DNA of 64,000 nt from Myotis daubentonii (GCF_963259705.1 NC_081842.1:39521796-39585795), one strand, 5' to 3'. Shown: positions 21,196 through 32,156, counted from the stretch's first letter. Numbers and translations are program-made. The notes: generated by a model not told the origin, from the letters alone.

Positions 21196-22850
21196 GAAAT
21201 CTCCTAGTGAATTCTACCCTAAGAGAGGCTATTGGCTAATATAATGAATAATGACCTAAAATATTTTTAAGGGAGGCATGATATGGATGTATTCTACTAG
21301 GCTGTTTCTTACTGTGACTTTCCACATTGGCAAATAGCATCACAATGGAGCATCATCTAACGTCATCATGCCAATTGAACATGAGCTCAAAGGACTCACA
21401 GAATGAAGGCGTTTACTTAAGGTCTCGGTCTCTGCACAGGTGGCACTCACCCTCTCTGATGCTGGCAACTCACATTTGAACTAAATTCCAAATGTATTCT
21501 GTTCAATTATCTGCTTGGAGTCCATGTAAAATTCTTAATAGCTAGCCCCTCAATCTTTATGACTATTCTTCCAGTACTCTGAAACCCACCAGGTATCATC
21601 ATGACCACAATGAGGATGAAGGGGGACATATGGGACCCAAGAATCTGAGAGAGATGACTCAGCCAGCATCCTCCCTTGGTGTGCACGGGAAGGGATGGTT
21701 ACTGTGCCATCTGGAGCATGACAATGAGAACACAGTCACTGGCTCTTCCTGATATAGCTCGCAGTCCATCTGGGCCTCCAGACATCCATTCACATTCACA
21801 TTCATGCACATCCCCTACTACTCCAACTCCTACACCTTTTTGGCAGGAAATATCCACACAGCTGGATTGGATTCATAGAATGTTTTTATTTTGGCCTCAT
21901 TAAACTGTAGCTTTCCTCAAGCAATGTGTGTGTATATATATATATTTATCATGTAGCCCAGAAATCATGTAACCGGAAGAAGGCATCTCAGAGAAGTTCT
22001 TCAGGAAAAGGCTTAGGAATAGAGACCAAGAAGAGCGTGTTGCTGCTGCTTGTTTTATGGAGCATTCACACAATTCTTCCTCCTCTACCTCCTACAATAT
22101 ACAAGTATTTATTGTATATTCTAAAATAAAAGTCCTCTCTGGAGCTAGCAAGGCAGATTTGTAAGTGCTGGGATTATGATTTGTTGCCTGTCAGATTATG
22201 GGTTAGAGACCAGTGAGGCATTCAGACAAAATATTGCCAGGAACCATATCAGGCTGGGGAGATATTGGCAAACAAGACAGACATATGTGATCCTTACAAT
22301 TTGGAAGGGGTGAGAGGTATTACACGAATACGTTCAAGTGTGATTTAAGTGTCATCAAGGAGAAGCAGAGGGTACTATGGGAAGAAACAACAGTGGGGTT
22401 TAAGACAAATATCTCTTCCTTTATTTAGGTGTGCCAGGAAAAATCTCTCCCTCTCTTGATTGTCCAGATCTGTCTTTAGAATTTGAGAGCTTCCTGCTTT
22501 GGTTTCTCATATCATACCTTAGTTTGAAGAACAAACTATTCACTGAAACTACTAGAAGCTGGTGATCAGCATGCTCTTCAACTAATTTAAAAATCTTCCA
22601 AATTCATATAGGAAAATCAACCTTGCCCTTAATGAAAAATAATTCCACGTTCATTCCATAGGCAATGAATTAGGAAATTTACTATATTGGTTATTAGCTT
22701 TAAATTCTCTGTGAGTTAGTCTGTTCAAAGACTGTAAGTGAATTCTTGGTTATTCCAACAAAGGGAGGATTGGCATAAATATTTATCCAGTGATATTGGG
22801 CTCAAGCTCCCCAGAAGGGACACCACCCCTGGTAGCAGTGCAGCGGAGTG
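21196..22850. other. Unassigned non-coding DNA
   Basis: There is a short TA run at 21931-21945. The part around 22240-22390 vaguely resembles L2 (ggcaaacaagacagac). Nothing else is recognised. Confidence 0.45.
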
Positions 22851-23019
22851 CAGTGGTTCTCAAAATGCAGCACCCACATCACCTGGAAGCCTGTTAGAAA
22901 TACGAATTCTTGGACCCGACTCTCAACCCACTGAATTAGAAATTCTAGGGGCGAGGCCATCAAGCTGCACTTTAACAAGCCCTCTAGATGATTCGGATGC
23001 TCACGTTCGAAAAACACTG
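22851..23019 (+). mobile_element. MER5A (hAT-Charlie MITE)
   Basis: Starts cagtggttctcaaaatgcag, has the cacctggaagcctgttagaa and actgaattagaaattctagg landmarks, and ends acactg, matching MER5A end to end. Confidence 0.88.
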
Positions 23020-23034
23020 GCATAGCGATTAAGA

Positions 23035-23165
23035 CATGAGTTTGGAATCAGCCAGATCTCGTTTATTCAACTCCAAGCTCTACTACTTAATAGATGTGTG
23101 ACTACAGATAATCTCTTTAATCCTCAGTTTCTCATATTGTACAATGGGCACAATAATAAAGTTTG
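23035..23165 (+). mobile_element. MIR SINE
   Basis: gagtttggaatcagccagat, a degenerate B box, tagatgtgtgact and ctcagtttctcatattgtac with caatgggcac are in MIR order. Confidence 0.8.
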
Positions 23166-23529
23166 CTCTAAAGATTAAAAGAAGCAATGCTTGTTAAGTC
23201 AAGTAAGCACAGTAAGTATTTAAAAGTGTTGGCTGTTAACTTTAATGGAGCTTTAGCTGTTTTCATCTATGTGACTGGATTAATGGGGTTATTAACCTTG
23301 CTTACTCGCAGGACAAATGAGGCTATATTTCTTTCTAATCAGGTGACATCATGTTCAAGTGAGCAGTGAATATCAACATTATCAGAAGAAGCTATCAATA
23401 TATTCAAAAGACATAGAAAAGTCCCCAAACTAAGATAAAGAATCAAGAGATACCCTTTCGCTACCACATTGGGAGCACTGGGTACAGAAGCCTCTCTAGA
23501 TCAGAAGGTTTTCACAGGCTTCAATTTTT

Positions 23530-23850
23530 TTTCTGGGGTAGGTCTGACCAGGCCATCGCAGGGTGACCTCTGACTTGGGCGCTGAGATAAAGTCTCCTAG
23601 TTGCTTTGCCAGTCCAGCTGACTCCTATCCCTTTGAACCTTTCTCTGAACCTCTCCTAAGGCACTGATCACTTCTGCCATGTATTACAGTTCTTCATGAG
23701 TATGCCATTATTGTACATTCAGATGTTACTTTCTTAAGACAGGGCCCAAATCTGAGTCATCTTCATACCCCCCTCAGCTCCTACCATCATGCCTAGCTTC
23801 GGGGATGGAATCAGTATCATTGGAATGAACAAATGAGTGAATTAATGTCT
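23530..23850 (+). mobile_element. L2 LINE 3' end
   Basis: Landmarks include acctctcctaaggcactgat, cagggcccaaatctgagtca and the terminal gaacaaatgagtgaatt. An old, 5'-truncated L2. Confidence 0.65.
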
Positions 23851-23979
23851 TTATACAGAGATAAGCACTCACGGTAAGAAAAGAGACAAGCAAGCCGGCT
23901 TATCTTCCTCCAAAGTCATATTTGATTCTTATCACCTACGAAAGAAATGGGAGCGAGTGGATTTTGCCTACCAAACCCA

Positions 23980-24230
23980 ATTGGCAACTGCATGTCCTGC
24001 TCTCATTAAGAACGGTGTGACTTCAGGCCGGTGACTTCATCTCTCAGGACCTGAAATGATCCCGCCAACAAAGAGGATGGTGTTTCCCTGCCATCTCATA
24101 CATTAAATATATTAAGAGGATCGATACTAAAGTAGAATAATTTTTTGTATTTTAGGATAAATTGCAACACTGTACATAGGAGGTGCTCGATCGGTATTTG
24201 TTGAACAAATGAATGAAAGAAAAGGGCTGT
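23980..24230 (+). mobile_element. MIR SINE
   Basis: gtgacttcaggccggtgact, then a 3' end with gtacataggaggtgctcgat and ttgttgaacaaatgaatg. Diverged. Confidence 0.6.
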
Positions 24231-24599
24231 CAAGCACTAAACTTGGCAGAGCAAGAAGAAAGCAATCAAGCAAATATAAGAAGATGACCTTTTATCTTTT
24301 ATCACTTTCGTTTTAGAAGCCAGACATCCTGGCTCTTTGTTACGCAAGTTGGAAGACTTTGTGCAGAATCTGAGAGGCGGGGAATGGGAAATCCAGCAGA
24401 GAAAAGAGTTCACATTAGAAATTCATCTCCTCTTCCCCAGGGAGGAGGCTCAAAGGCTAGAGTAAGAGCCTTGCTTAAAAGTTTTCTTTGGCAGCAATGT
24501 GTTTTCAATAATAATCCTGGTTACCTTTCGAACTCTGTCTAATGTTATGTTTCTGTTTTAAAACTGAATTTTTTGAATAGGTGTTACATGGCTCAAAAA

Positions 24600-24978
24600 T
24601 CCTATATAATAAAAATCTAATATGCCAATTGACCAAACAGTGGAATGACTGGTGGCTATGATGTTCACCGACCACCAGGGGGCAGACACTCAATGCAGGA
24701 GCTATCCCCTGGTGGTCAGTGCTCTCCCACAGGGAGCGCTGCTCAGCCAGAAGCCAGGTTCATGGCTGGTGATCGCAGTGGTGGTGGCGGGAGCCTCTCC
24801 CACCTCCAAGGCAGTGCCAAGGATGTCCTACTGCCAGCTTAGGCCCACTCTCAGGGAGCAGGCCTACGCCATCAGTTGGACATTCCCTAAGGGCTCCTGG
24901 ACTGCGAGAGGGTGCAGGCAGGTCTGAGGGACTCCTCCCCTAACCTGAGTGCATGAATTTCGTGCAATGGTCCTCTAG
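24600..24978 (+). mobile_element. HeliBat-type Helitron
   Basis: Starts TCCTATATAATAAAAATC and ends TCCTCTAG followed by host T. The terminal hairpin gtgcatgaatttcgtgca lies just before the end. It carries a facing pair of CTCF-like motifs near its 5' end. No protein coding; the 91-codon frame at 24652-24927 is inside the element and tracks its GC-rich body. Confidence 0.92.
24672..24715. promoter_or_regulatory. Facing pair of CTCF-like motifs in HeliBat
   Basis: Plus-strand CCACCAGGGGGCAG at 24672-24685 and minus-strand CCACCAGGGGATAG at 24702-24715, 16 bp apart and pointing towards each other. Together they form an imperfect palindrome. CTCF binding is inferred from the motif. Confidence 0.5.
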
Positions 24979-25109
24979 TAAAAAAATAAAAAGATAGCCA
25001 GTGGAGTCTTTCTCACTCTCTTATTCCTGATCTCTCTAATTCACTCATTGTCATGCCCATTTATAAATAAGCACTGTGATTAGTTTCTTATGTATCCTCC
25101 AGAGTTTTA

Positions 25110-25250
25110 TTACTTATATACATAAATTTATTTTTATTGTTGAAAGTATTACACATGCCCCCTTTTTTCCATTGAGCCCCTCCACCCTTCTATCCCCCAG
25201 GCCTTCACCACCCTATTGCATTTATGCAAGCAAATGCAGATACTATACAT
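25110..25250 (-). mobile_element. Young L1 3' end (antisense)
   Basis: tttattgttgaaagtattac then a C-rich stretch is the reverse complement of the bat L1 3' UTR seen at 45820-46040. Short 5'-truncated copy lying in older L1. Confidence 0.7.
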
Positions 25251-25510
25251 ATTTTTTATTTTTCCACCCTTTTAATGACAAGAGATCACATTCTATACCA
25301 ATTATTCTGTACTTTGCTTTTACCATTTAATGCATCTTAAAGGTGTTTTTTTATATCAGTACATTGAGAATTTCTTCATTTTTATTATTTTGCATAATAT
25401 TCAGTTGTAAGGGCAGACCTTAATGTATTTCTCTAGTGTCTTATTAATGATTCTTTAGATTATTTCCTATTTTTACTATTATAATCATTGCTATAATAAA
25501 TAACCTTGAA
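25251..25510 (-). mobile_element. Old L1 fragment (antisense)
   Basis: ttctgtactttgcttttacc, catttttattattttgcata and ttgctataataaataacctt follow the antisense order of an L1 3' part. Confidence 0.55.
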
Positions 25511-25928
25511 CATTGTGTTACATATTTTCAAGGAGCAAAATTAACTCATTATCCCTAAATTTAGGGAAATTTTCTTGATTTTAGGGGAAGATACAAATGA
25601 AAAACTACACCAATATTCTATATGAATGTTAATTTTTCAACTACTTGATTTTTATTATTCTATATAATATTCTGGCCAAATCTTCTCTTGGATAATAATA
25701 AAATTATAGCACATAATATGAGCACAGATAAAGTTATTAAAGAAAATGTCAGCATCATAAGGTTTCTGATAGATTATATTGAAAATTGTTCTCATAGAAA
25801 CAGAGAGCAGAATGGTGGTTGCCAACACCTGAGGAGGGAGAAATGGTGAGGTGCTAATCAACAGGAATAAGGTTATTGTTATGCAAGTTGAATAAATTCC
25901 AGGGCTCTGCTTTACAACATGGTGCCTA

Positions 25929-26482
25929 GCCTATCTAATAAAAGAGAAACATGGTAATTAGCTGTACCTCCGCTACCCTTCCCATTGGCTAATCAGGGCG
26001 ATATGCAAATTAACTGCCAGCCAAGATGGCGCCGGCAGCCAGGCAGCTTGAAGCAAACATGAGGCTTGCTTGCTTCAGTGACAGAGGAAGCTAACCTTCC
26101 CCACCTGCCGCTGCCGGCCTCTGAGCTTGCAGTTTGAAACATTGTTACAAATATAGAATCTAAACAAACTCCAGAAACCTGCTTTCAGCCAGCCGGGATC
26201 TCAGAGCTGGAGTTGAAACAGTGTTTCGATTATAGAACCCAAACAAACCAGATACCTGCATTCAGCAGCTGAGGCCTCAGAGCTGGAGCCAAGCCTCAGA
26301 GCTAAAGCTGGCCCAGAATAAAAGAAAAAAAGGAGCAGTTGGGAGCTTCAGTCACCCGCCAGCCTGAAAACAGCCATCAGCCCCTCACCCAGGCTGGCCA
26401 GGCACCCAAGTGGGACCCCAACCCTGATCCAGGACACCCTTCAGGGCAAACCATCTGGCCCCACCCATGCACCAGGCCTCTA
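25929..26482 (+). mobile_element. HeliBat variant with promoter-like module
   Basis: It begins gcctatctaataaaagag (first base changed from T) and ends gcaccaggcctcta, one G short of the usual CTAG. Its 5' part has an inverted CCAAT box, an octamer and a YY1-like AAGATGGCG. About 26120-26300 holds a diverged tandem duplication (ttgaaaca ... tatagaa ... ctcagagctgg twice). It abuts the next Helitron head to tail. Confidence 0.75.
25984..26033 (+). promoter_or_regulatory. Promoter-like module inside HeliBat
   Basis: Within 50 bp: ATTGG (inverted CCAAT) at 25984-25988, ATGCAAAT octamer at 26003-26010 and AAGATGGCGCC (YY1-like) at 26023-26033. Such a trio is typical of TATA-less mammalian promoters. 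HeliBats are known to have captured host promoters and first exons; whether this is such a case is inference. Confidence 0.4.
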
Positions 26483-27257
26483 TCCTATATAGTAAAAGGG
26501 TAATATGCCTCCCAGCACCAGGATCAGCGGAGCCGTGAGGCCTCCCAGCACCGGGATCAGCGTGACAGGGGGCAGCACCCAAACCCCCTGATCGCTCTGC
26601 GGCTCTGTGTGTGACAGGGGGCAGGGCCACAACCTCCCTATCTGCCCTGCTCTGTTCGTGACAGGGGAAGGCACCCCAACCCCCTGATCAGCCCTGCTCT
26701 GTGCCTGATAGGGGGGAGCTCCCCAACCCCCTGATCACCCTGCGGCTCTGTGTGTGACAGGGTGCGGTGCCCCAACCCCCTGATCGGCCCTGCTCTGTGT
26801 GTGACAGGGTGTGGCGCCCCAACCCCCCTGTGGGCCCTGCTCTGTGAGTGACAGGGGGCAGCGCTCCAACCCCCTGATTGGCCCTGCTCTGTGTGTGACA
26901 GGGGGTGGTGCCGCAACCTCCCCATCGACCCTGCCTTGAATGTGACAGGGGGTGGTGCCCCAACCCCCCAATCGGCCCTACCCTGAGCATGACTGAGGAT
27001 GGCATCGCAACCTCCCGATCCGCCCTGCTCTGTGCATGACAGGGGGCGGCGCCCCAACTCCCCCATCGGCCCTGCTCTGAGCCCGACCAGGGGCTGTACC
27101 TAGGGATTGGGCCTGCCCTCTGCCACCCGGGAGCAGGCCTAAGCCAGCAGGTCGTTATCTCCTGAGGGGTCCCAGACTGCGAGAGGGCACAGGCCAGGCT
27201 GAGGGACCCCCTTCCCCCCCCCCAAGTGCACAAATTTTTGTGCACCGGGCCTCTAGT
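26483..27257 (+). mobile_element. HeliBat-type Helitron with 47-bp minisatellite
   Basis: Starts TCCTATATAGTAAAAGGG immediately after the previous Helitron and ends GGGCCTCTAG followed by host T. Terminal hairpin gtgcacaaatttttgtgcac. The middle is a long tandem array. The several long minus-strand open frames at 26385-27281 (up to 197 codons) only reflect the stop-free repeat unit. Confidence 0.9.
26562..27100. repeat. 47-bp minisatellite, about 11 copies
   Basis: Unit boundaries marked by gtgacaggg or variants fall at 26562, 26611, 26658, 26704, 26754, 26801, 26848, 26895, 26942, 26989, 27036 and 27083. The core reads ccccaaccccctgatcggcc then ctgctctgtg. Most units are exactly 47 bp and several are two bases longer. 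Confidence 0.93.
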
Positions 27258-27296
27258 AGTTAATAATCTTGCATGGCACACTTAAAAATGGGTTTA

Positions 27297-27508
27297 GCCC
27301 TAGCCAGTTTGGCTCAGTGGATAGAGCATTGGCCTGTGGACTGAAGGGTCCTGGGTTTGATTCCTATCAAGGACACATGCCTGGGTTGTGGGCTCGATCC
27401 CCATGGGGGACATGCAGGAGACAGCCAATCAATGAGTCTCTCTCATCATTGATGTTTCTATCTCTCTCTCCCTTTCCCTTCCTCTCCAAAATTATATATA
27501 TATATATA
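27297..27508 (+). mobile_element. Ves SINE
   Basis: gccctagccagtttggctc head with A box tggctcagtgg, degenerate B box gggtttgattcc, TC-rich tail and terminal (TA)n at about 27489-27509. Inserted into the L1M 3' UTR. Confidence 0.93.
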
Positions 27509-27639
27509 TATTCAGAGGGTAGATCTTATATTCAGTGTTATTACTATAATAAAAATATAAATAAAATATTATTTTCTCTTTGTGACTTCTACTATGTGCC
27601 ATTTACTCCACATATGGCTTTACTCTTGATTTCAAACCA

Positions 27640-28402
27640 ATCCCCACCCTCCAAATATTCCTCCGGCCTCCAACATTCCTGTCTCACTCAGTTGCTCAGG
27701 TCCAAAACCAAACAATTGTCCAGAGTTCTCTCTTTTTCTCACCTCCAACATTTAATCCATTAACAAATTTGGCCAACTCTACCTTCAGAATCTGATCACT
27801 GCTGCCATCCTGCCCTCACCTTTCATTTGACTACTGAGCTAGAATCCTCACTGACCTGATTCCACCTGCCACAGTATTCCCCTTAACAATCATGGTGCTC
27901 TTTGGAAAAGACAAATCAGGTGATGCCACAGTCCTCTGACTTAATCAACCATGAACCATTGGCCCCCACCTACCTTTCCAACCTTGAATTAGAGCCTCTC
28001 TTGCCCATTCACTGCGCTCAGTCACACTTGCAGGTCTTGGAACGGAACTAGAGTCACTCCCATCCCAGGGCTTTGCAGTTACCGTCCCTTCGCCTTCCAC
28101 CAGACCCTTGTGGCTCCTTGTTCAGGCCTCAACTCAAGTGTCACTTCCTCAGAGTGGCCCTCTGATCACGTTATCAAAAACAGTGCCTCCTTCACTCTCT
28201 ATCCCTTTATCTTGTGCTTATTCTCTTCCTAGGATCACTAATGATGGGGGCATTTTTCTAAGTGTTTGTTGCTGTCTCCCCTGCTGGATGGAGATTGTTC
28301 GGCAGAGCCAGTGTGTTCTGATTTGCTGCTGCACCTACAGAACTTAGAATAGTGCCTGGCATATGGCGGGTGTTCAGTAAAATATCTGTGGAATAAATAG
28401 AT
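27640..28402 (+). mobile_element. L2 LINE 3' part
   Basis: An ordered series of L2 3' landmarks: aatttggccaactctacctt, tcaggtgatgccaca, ggcccccacctacctttcca, cagggctttgcagttaccg, gcctcaactcaagtgtcact, then agtgcctggcatatggcggg and the ttcagtaaaatatctgtgga end. Covers about 750 bp; decayed. Confidence 0.75.
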
Positions 28403-28584
28403 GGGCCATCAAATAAAATTTTGTTTAACTGTGCACACTTTTTGGATAGTTTTAGAAATGGGATAATATTGAAAACGAGGCTTCAACTCATAGAAATGCT
28501 ATCATCCAAAACAGCTTTGATAATATTTGTGTAATGTTGCATTTTAGTATGTGCCATAAGAAAGCTGTGATATGGAAATTATCA

Positions 28585-28695
28585 GATCTGGTTTTAGTTT
28601 TATATATATAGCCTGAGGAATTTTGGGCAAATTGCTTACACTATCTGTAGTTCAGTTTTCTCATTTGTAAAATGGGAGCTTGAATGATACGAACT
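28585..28695 (+). mobile_element. MIR SINE fragment
   Basis: gatctggttttagttt, attttgggcaaattgctta, ctgtagttcagttttctcat and tttgtaaaatgggagcttga match the MIR 3' half. Confidence 0.75.
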
Positions 28696-29640
28696 TAAGT
28701 TACATTTCATCATCAATTAGTTAAATAAGTACGTATTAAACATGTACTATACCCCAGGGACTGTGCTAGGCATTTGGGATCCTTGGTGAACATGACTAAT
28801 GACAGCACTCAATTCGTGGAGTTCACAGCTTAGTGAAGAGCCACTTTTTCTCACCGGTGATTACTGTGAGAAGGAGAGGGTCACAATACAATGACAGCAC
28901 AGAACAGGGACCCTGACCGAGTGTCCGATGTCAGGATAGACAGAGACGTGTAACTGAGAGCTGATGGGTGGTTCCAGTTAATTAGGCACAGCGGAGTTGG
29001 GAGCTTTCTGGGCAGAGGAGACAGCTGTGCCAGCGCAGGGAGGGTGGCATGTGCTAAGAAGGAGAAGTGGGCCATTGTGGCTGCCCAGAGCGACAGGGAG
29101 AGGTGGGCAAGGGCTAGCTTGTTTCTCAAAGTGAGCTGTGCAGACCTGTGAACTGTCTGTTAACATACGGTGATTGAGCTATAGACACGAAAAGGATGTG
29201 TTCAGACATTTTTATAGAAATTTCACGAAGTAACTTTGTTTATTGCATCTAATAAAAACAAGTTGGGCTTGCCTTTTGTATGACTTTGTGTTTCCATTGT
29301 ACTTATCTGAATCATTTGTCTTTATTGTATTTATTAAAGCACCGATCCTCAACAGATTGGGCATTAAAAACAAAACAAAACAGAACTTGCCCTTCAGCAA
29401 AGACAATTGTACAGCTCTGGGGTGGACCTCGTGAGCCAAGTTAAAGACTTTGGTCTTTGTCTTACAAGAAACAGGTGTAAAGTGTAGGAAATGCTCATAC
29501 ACTTTACACCTAAAGTGCAGCATACTAATTAGCATGCATATAATTAACAGTTTAGTGGGCGGTGAAAAGGTGCAGCCAGCAATTTCCTTTGCTTCAATAA
29601 CAGCCAGATAAAACCAACCGACATGCACAGATAGGAATCT
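28696..29640. other. Mostly unassigned DNA with hairpin
   Basis: 28740-28870 has an L2/MIR3-like piece (ggactgtgctaggcatttgg). A perfect 14-bp inverted repeat lies at 29473-29511. The 138-codon minus frame at 29212-29628 shows no domain. Confidence 0.45.
29473..29511. repeat. Perfect 14-bp inverted repeat (hairpin)
   Basis: Arms aggtgtaaagtgta (29473-29486) and tacactttacacct (29498-29511) are fully complementary, with an 11-base loop. There is no T-run after it. Confidence 0.9.
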
Positions 29641-29735
29641 AGACTGTGAGCTTTGGGGATGAGACTTATTGTTCCCCTGTCTCCAGAACCAACTCAGTTA
29701 CAGAGAGAAGTTCAATAATATTTGCTGAATTAAAT
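29641..29735 (+). mobile_element. L2 LINE 3' terminus
   Basis: gactgtgagctttggggatg, then ttcaataatatttgctgaat, as in L2 ends. Bases 29662-29723 are copied exactly at 31327-31388. Confidence 0.65.
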
Positions 29736-31326
29736 TGCAACTATAATTCAAAATAGTCATTCTCAATTGGCAGCTGGGGACTCAACTGGGAGCACCCACC
29801 CCACTCCCTTTTGGCCCCTGGTTTGTTCAAGGCTCACTGTTCCAGAAGGGAAAAGGGCCGTCTGCCTGCCAGTGGGCCTGTGGCAGGGCTAGGGCCTTAT
29901 AGGGACACATACCTTCCCCATCCCAATGTTCAGAAACAGTAGGGAGAGTCACCTTTACGAGTAGGAACAAATGGTGGGTGGCATCCAGACAGTTGTGTAT
30001 CCGAGTTATAATCTTGGCTTTTCAACTGATTCTGGGTTGCATTTGAAGCATTTTCCGAAAGCAACCATCGTTTACCACCAGCAGCACACAGTTCCTTCTG
30101 TGTTAGATCTAAACCTCAGTGATTCTTATAAAAACCCAGCAATCCCTTTTGATGCCACAAAGAAGAACTGGGCAAGGGACCAAAGTTAGCTAATATTCAC
30201 TCAGTTTTATCACATGGAGAACAAAACCACCAGAGCAGAAACTCCCATTTTAATTGAAGGTAATTAAATGCAAACTCACTCCTGCAAAATCACCTAAGAT
30301 CCAGGCTCAATGTTCCTGTATTCTATTACCCTTCAGTTCTTCCTCATCAGCCTGATGACTGAAACCTGTAAGCAGCTGTCCCTGTCATTAGTGGGAGTTA
30401 TTGAGAGTCCAGCTGTAATCCCATCCTCCCCAGACTGTTAAGTTATATCCCAAAGGGAAATATGCCATGCGGGGAGGGCTCACATGAAAATAACTTGTCC
30501 CACTGAGTCTTAATAGTCTGATAAGGAGAAAAGCAGCGGCAAGGATTAATTGAAACAAGGGATAATCCTAGTGACACGTTTAAAAATACTAAATTCTTTT
30601 AAAATAGCTCTAGCCTCCCAGACACAATTAAAATCAGGTTGCTTCCCTAGCCGACAGCAGGGGGCAGCAGCTGAGAGTCAGCTCTAGCTCTGGGACAGTG
30701 GTTCCAAGGATGGAAAATTTGCAGTGGAAAAATCCTCAAAGTGCTTAAATCTAAATATGGAAAACCCAAGAGCTGGTTCCTCATTTTAAATAAAGATCAG
30801 AGCTAAGAATAAGGAATTTTGCATTCATTTTTAGTCCATATTCTCATTTGTATTAAGTTGAACCTCATGAAATTGGCATTTTTGTGTGTGAGTCAAACGC
30901 TATTAAATATTGGCAATTTCAAAGGGTTGAACCTAATATTTTGGAGCAGAATGTCTATACAGACATACTTTGCAAGTATATGTGAAGGATGGGCACATGT
31001 CTGTACAGAGCAACAGCCCTCTGTTCAGAGAGATGATAACGAGTCCTCATGGACAAGGCAGCCAGTTCCTGCCTAATCCCCTGCCTCTCCCTGCTCCCCA
31101 CAACTGTGATTATGAGTTCCCCAACCCCCATCCATGGTGTCTGTTTCTAAACCAATCGCATCTTCAGCTTCCGTTACCCTTCCTTCACCTTCCTGTCCAC
31201 TTTGTTACTCTGTCCCAGTCCCCGGTGAATACTACTCATCTTGCATCCCTGTCACTCTCACTGCTCAATCAGATCAGGGCACAATCATGGCTAAGTCACA
31301 GGCACCACAGTACTCCCCTTCCTTTC
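29736..31326. other. Unassigned non-coding DNA with one CTCF-like motif
   Basis: No gene or repeat family is recognised. A CTCF-like motif lies at 30652-30668. The stretch 31070-31326 is pyrimidine-rich and open in two frames, without recognisable protein features. Confidence 0.45.
30652..30668 (+). promoter_or_regulatory. CTCF-like motif outside a mobile element
   Basis: gacagcagggggcagca fits the common CTCF core CAGCAGGGGGC. It does not lie in a recognised transposon. Occupancy is unknown. Confidence 0.4.
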
Positions 31327-31388
31327 AGACTTATTGTTCCCCTGTCTCCAGAACCAACTCAGTTACAGAGAGAAGTTCAATAATATTT
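31327..31388 (+). repeat. 62-bp exact copy of 29662-29723
   Basis: All 62 bases from agacttattg to caataatattt match the L2 terminus 1.66 kb upstream. Both ends sit at tttcag (31323-31328 and 31386-31391), a small target duplication. Confidence 0.95.
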
Positions 31389-31454
31389 CAGAGCCAGCAT
31401 TTGAAAAACAAAGTCCCTATGCCCTAGTTGCTGAACCTGGAGTGAGTTCTTGGT

Positions 31455-31641
31455 CTGTGGTTGTCAAACTGTGGTCCAGGGCTTGGGGCACAGCATCAGC
31501 ATCATGGGGGAACTGCATAAAAAGCAGATGCTTGGCCTCAAACCTACTGACTGAGATATTCTGGGGTTGGCAGTCTAGTAATCTGAGTTATAACAAGCCT
31601 TTGGGGTGACTTGGGTGCATACTGAAGTTGGAGAAACACTG
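31455..31641 (+). mobile_element. MER5A (hAT-Charlie MITE)
   Basis: ctgtggttgtcaaactgtgg, gcatcagcatcatgggggaa, aacctactgactgagatatt and a final gagaaacactg follow the MER5A order. Confidence 0.82.
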
Positions 31642-32156
31642 GCCTAGGTCGTAAAACCAAGCTTCTCCTTTGATCTTTGTTTTCTGTTATCAGTGGCCTT
31701 TTACAATCTTCTTCTTCTAGATAATTTCTAATTGTCTGCTTAAGTTCAGCTGAATCCCAGGCTTGGAGCCGGGCCCTGTTATGCCTGGAATGACTTCCTC
31801 GTTGCCAAATGCCACCCTACTGGGTTGCTGATGTCACCCATGCTGGGTTCTGCAATGTTAGCCTTTGCCCATGGGTTGGAACCCAGAAAGCTCCCCATTA
31901 GTATCAACTGCAATTAGAGTTTGTGGTGCCCATGGACTTGGGGCTTTGCCTGCCTACATGAATCTCCAGAGCCCTGTCCCACCTTGGTGGGCATTTGGTC
32001 CTTCTCTAACTTATTAGGACCACACAACCATCTCTGAATTTGAAATATGGTACATGCTACCCAGGTTGTTTAAAATTATATATGAGCACTTAGAATAAGA
32101 GACAATGTTAGTACTTTTCATTCAAAGTGCATAATTTAACTTTAAAAAGAGGCCTA

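Larger units (their letters stand above)
25780..27600 (+). mobile_element. L1M 3' UTR split by two HeliBats and a Ves SINE
   Basis: The L1 3' UTR reads cagagagcagaatggtggtt (from 25800), up to acatggtgccta at 25928. It resumes at 27258 with tagttaataatcttgcatgg and again after a Ves SINE at about 27510 with gagggtagatcttatattc. The split pieces join in the right order, which shows the insertion sites exactly. Confidence 0.72.

Noticed and set aside
26385..27281. Overlapping long minus-strand frames (up to 197 codons)
   Set aside because: They coincide with the 47-bp minisatellite of a HeliBat; the unit happens to lack stops. The period is not a multiple of three, so the frames switch from unit to unit.
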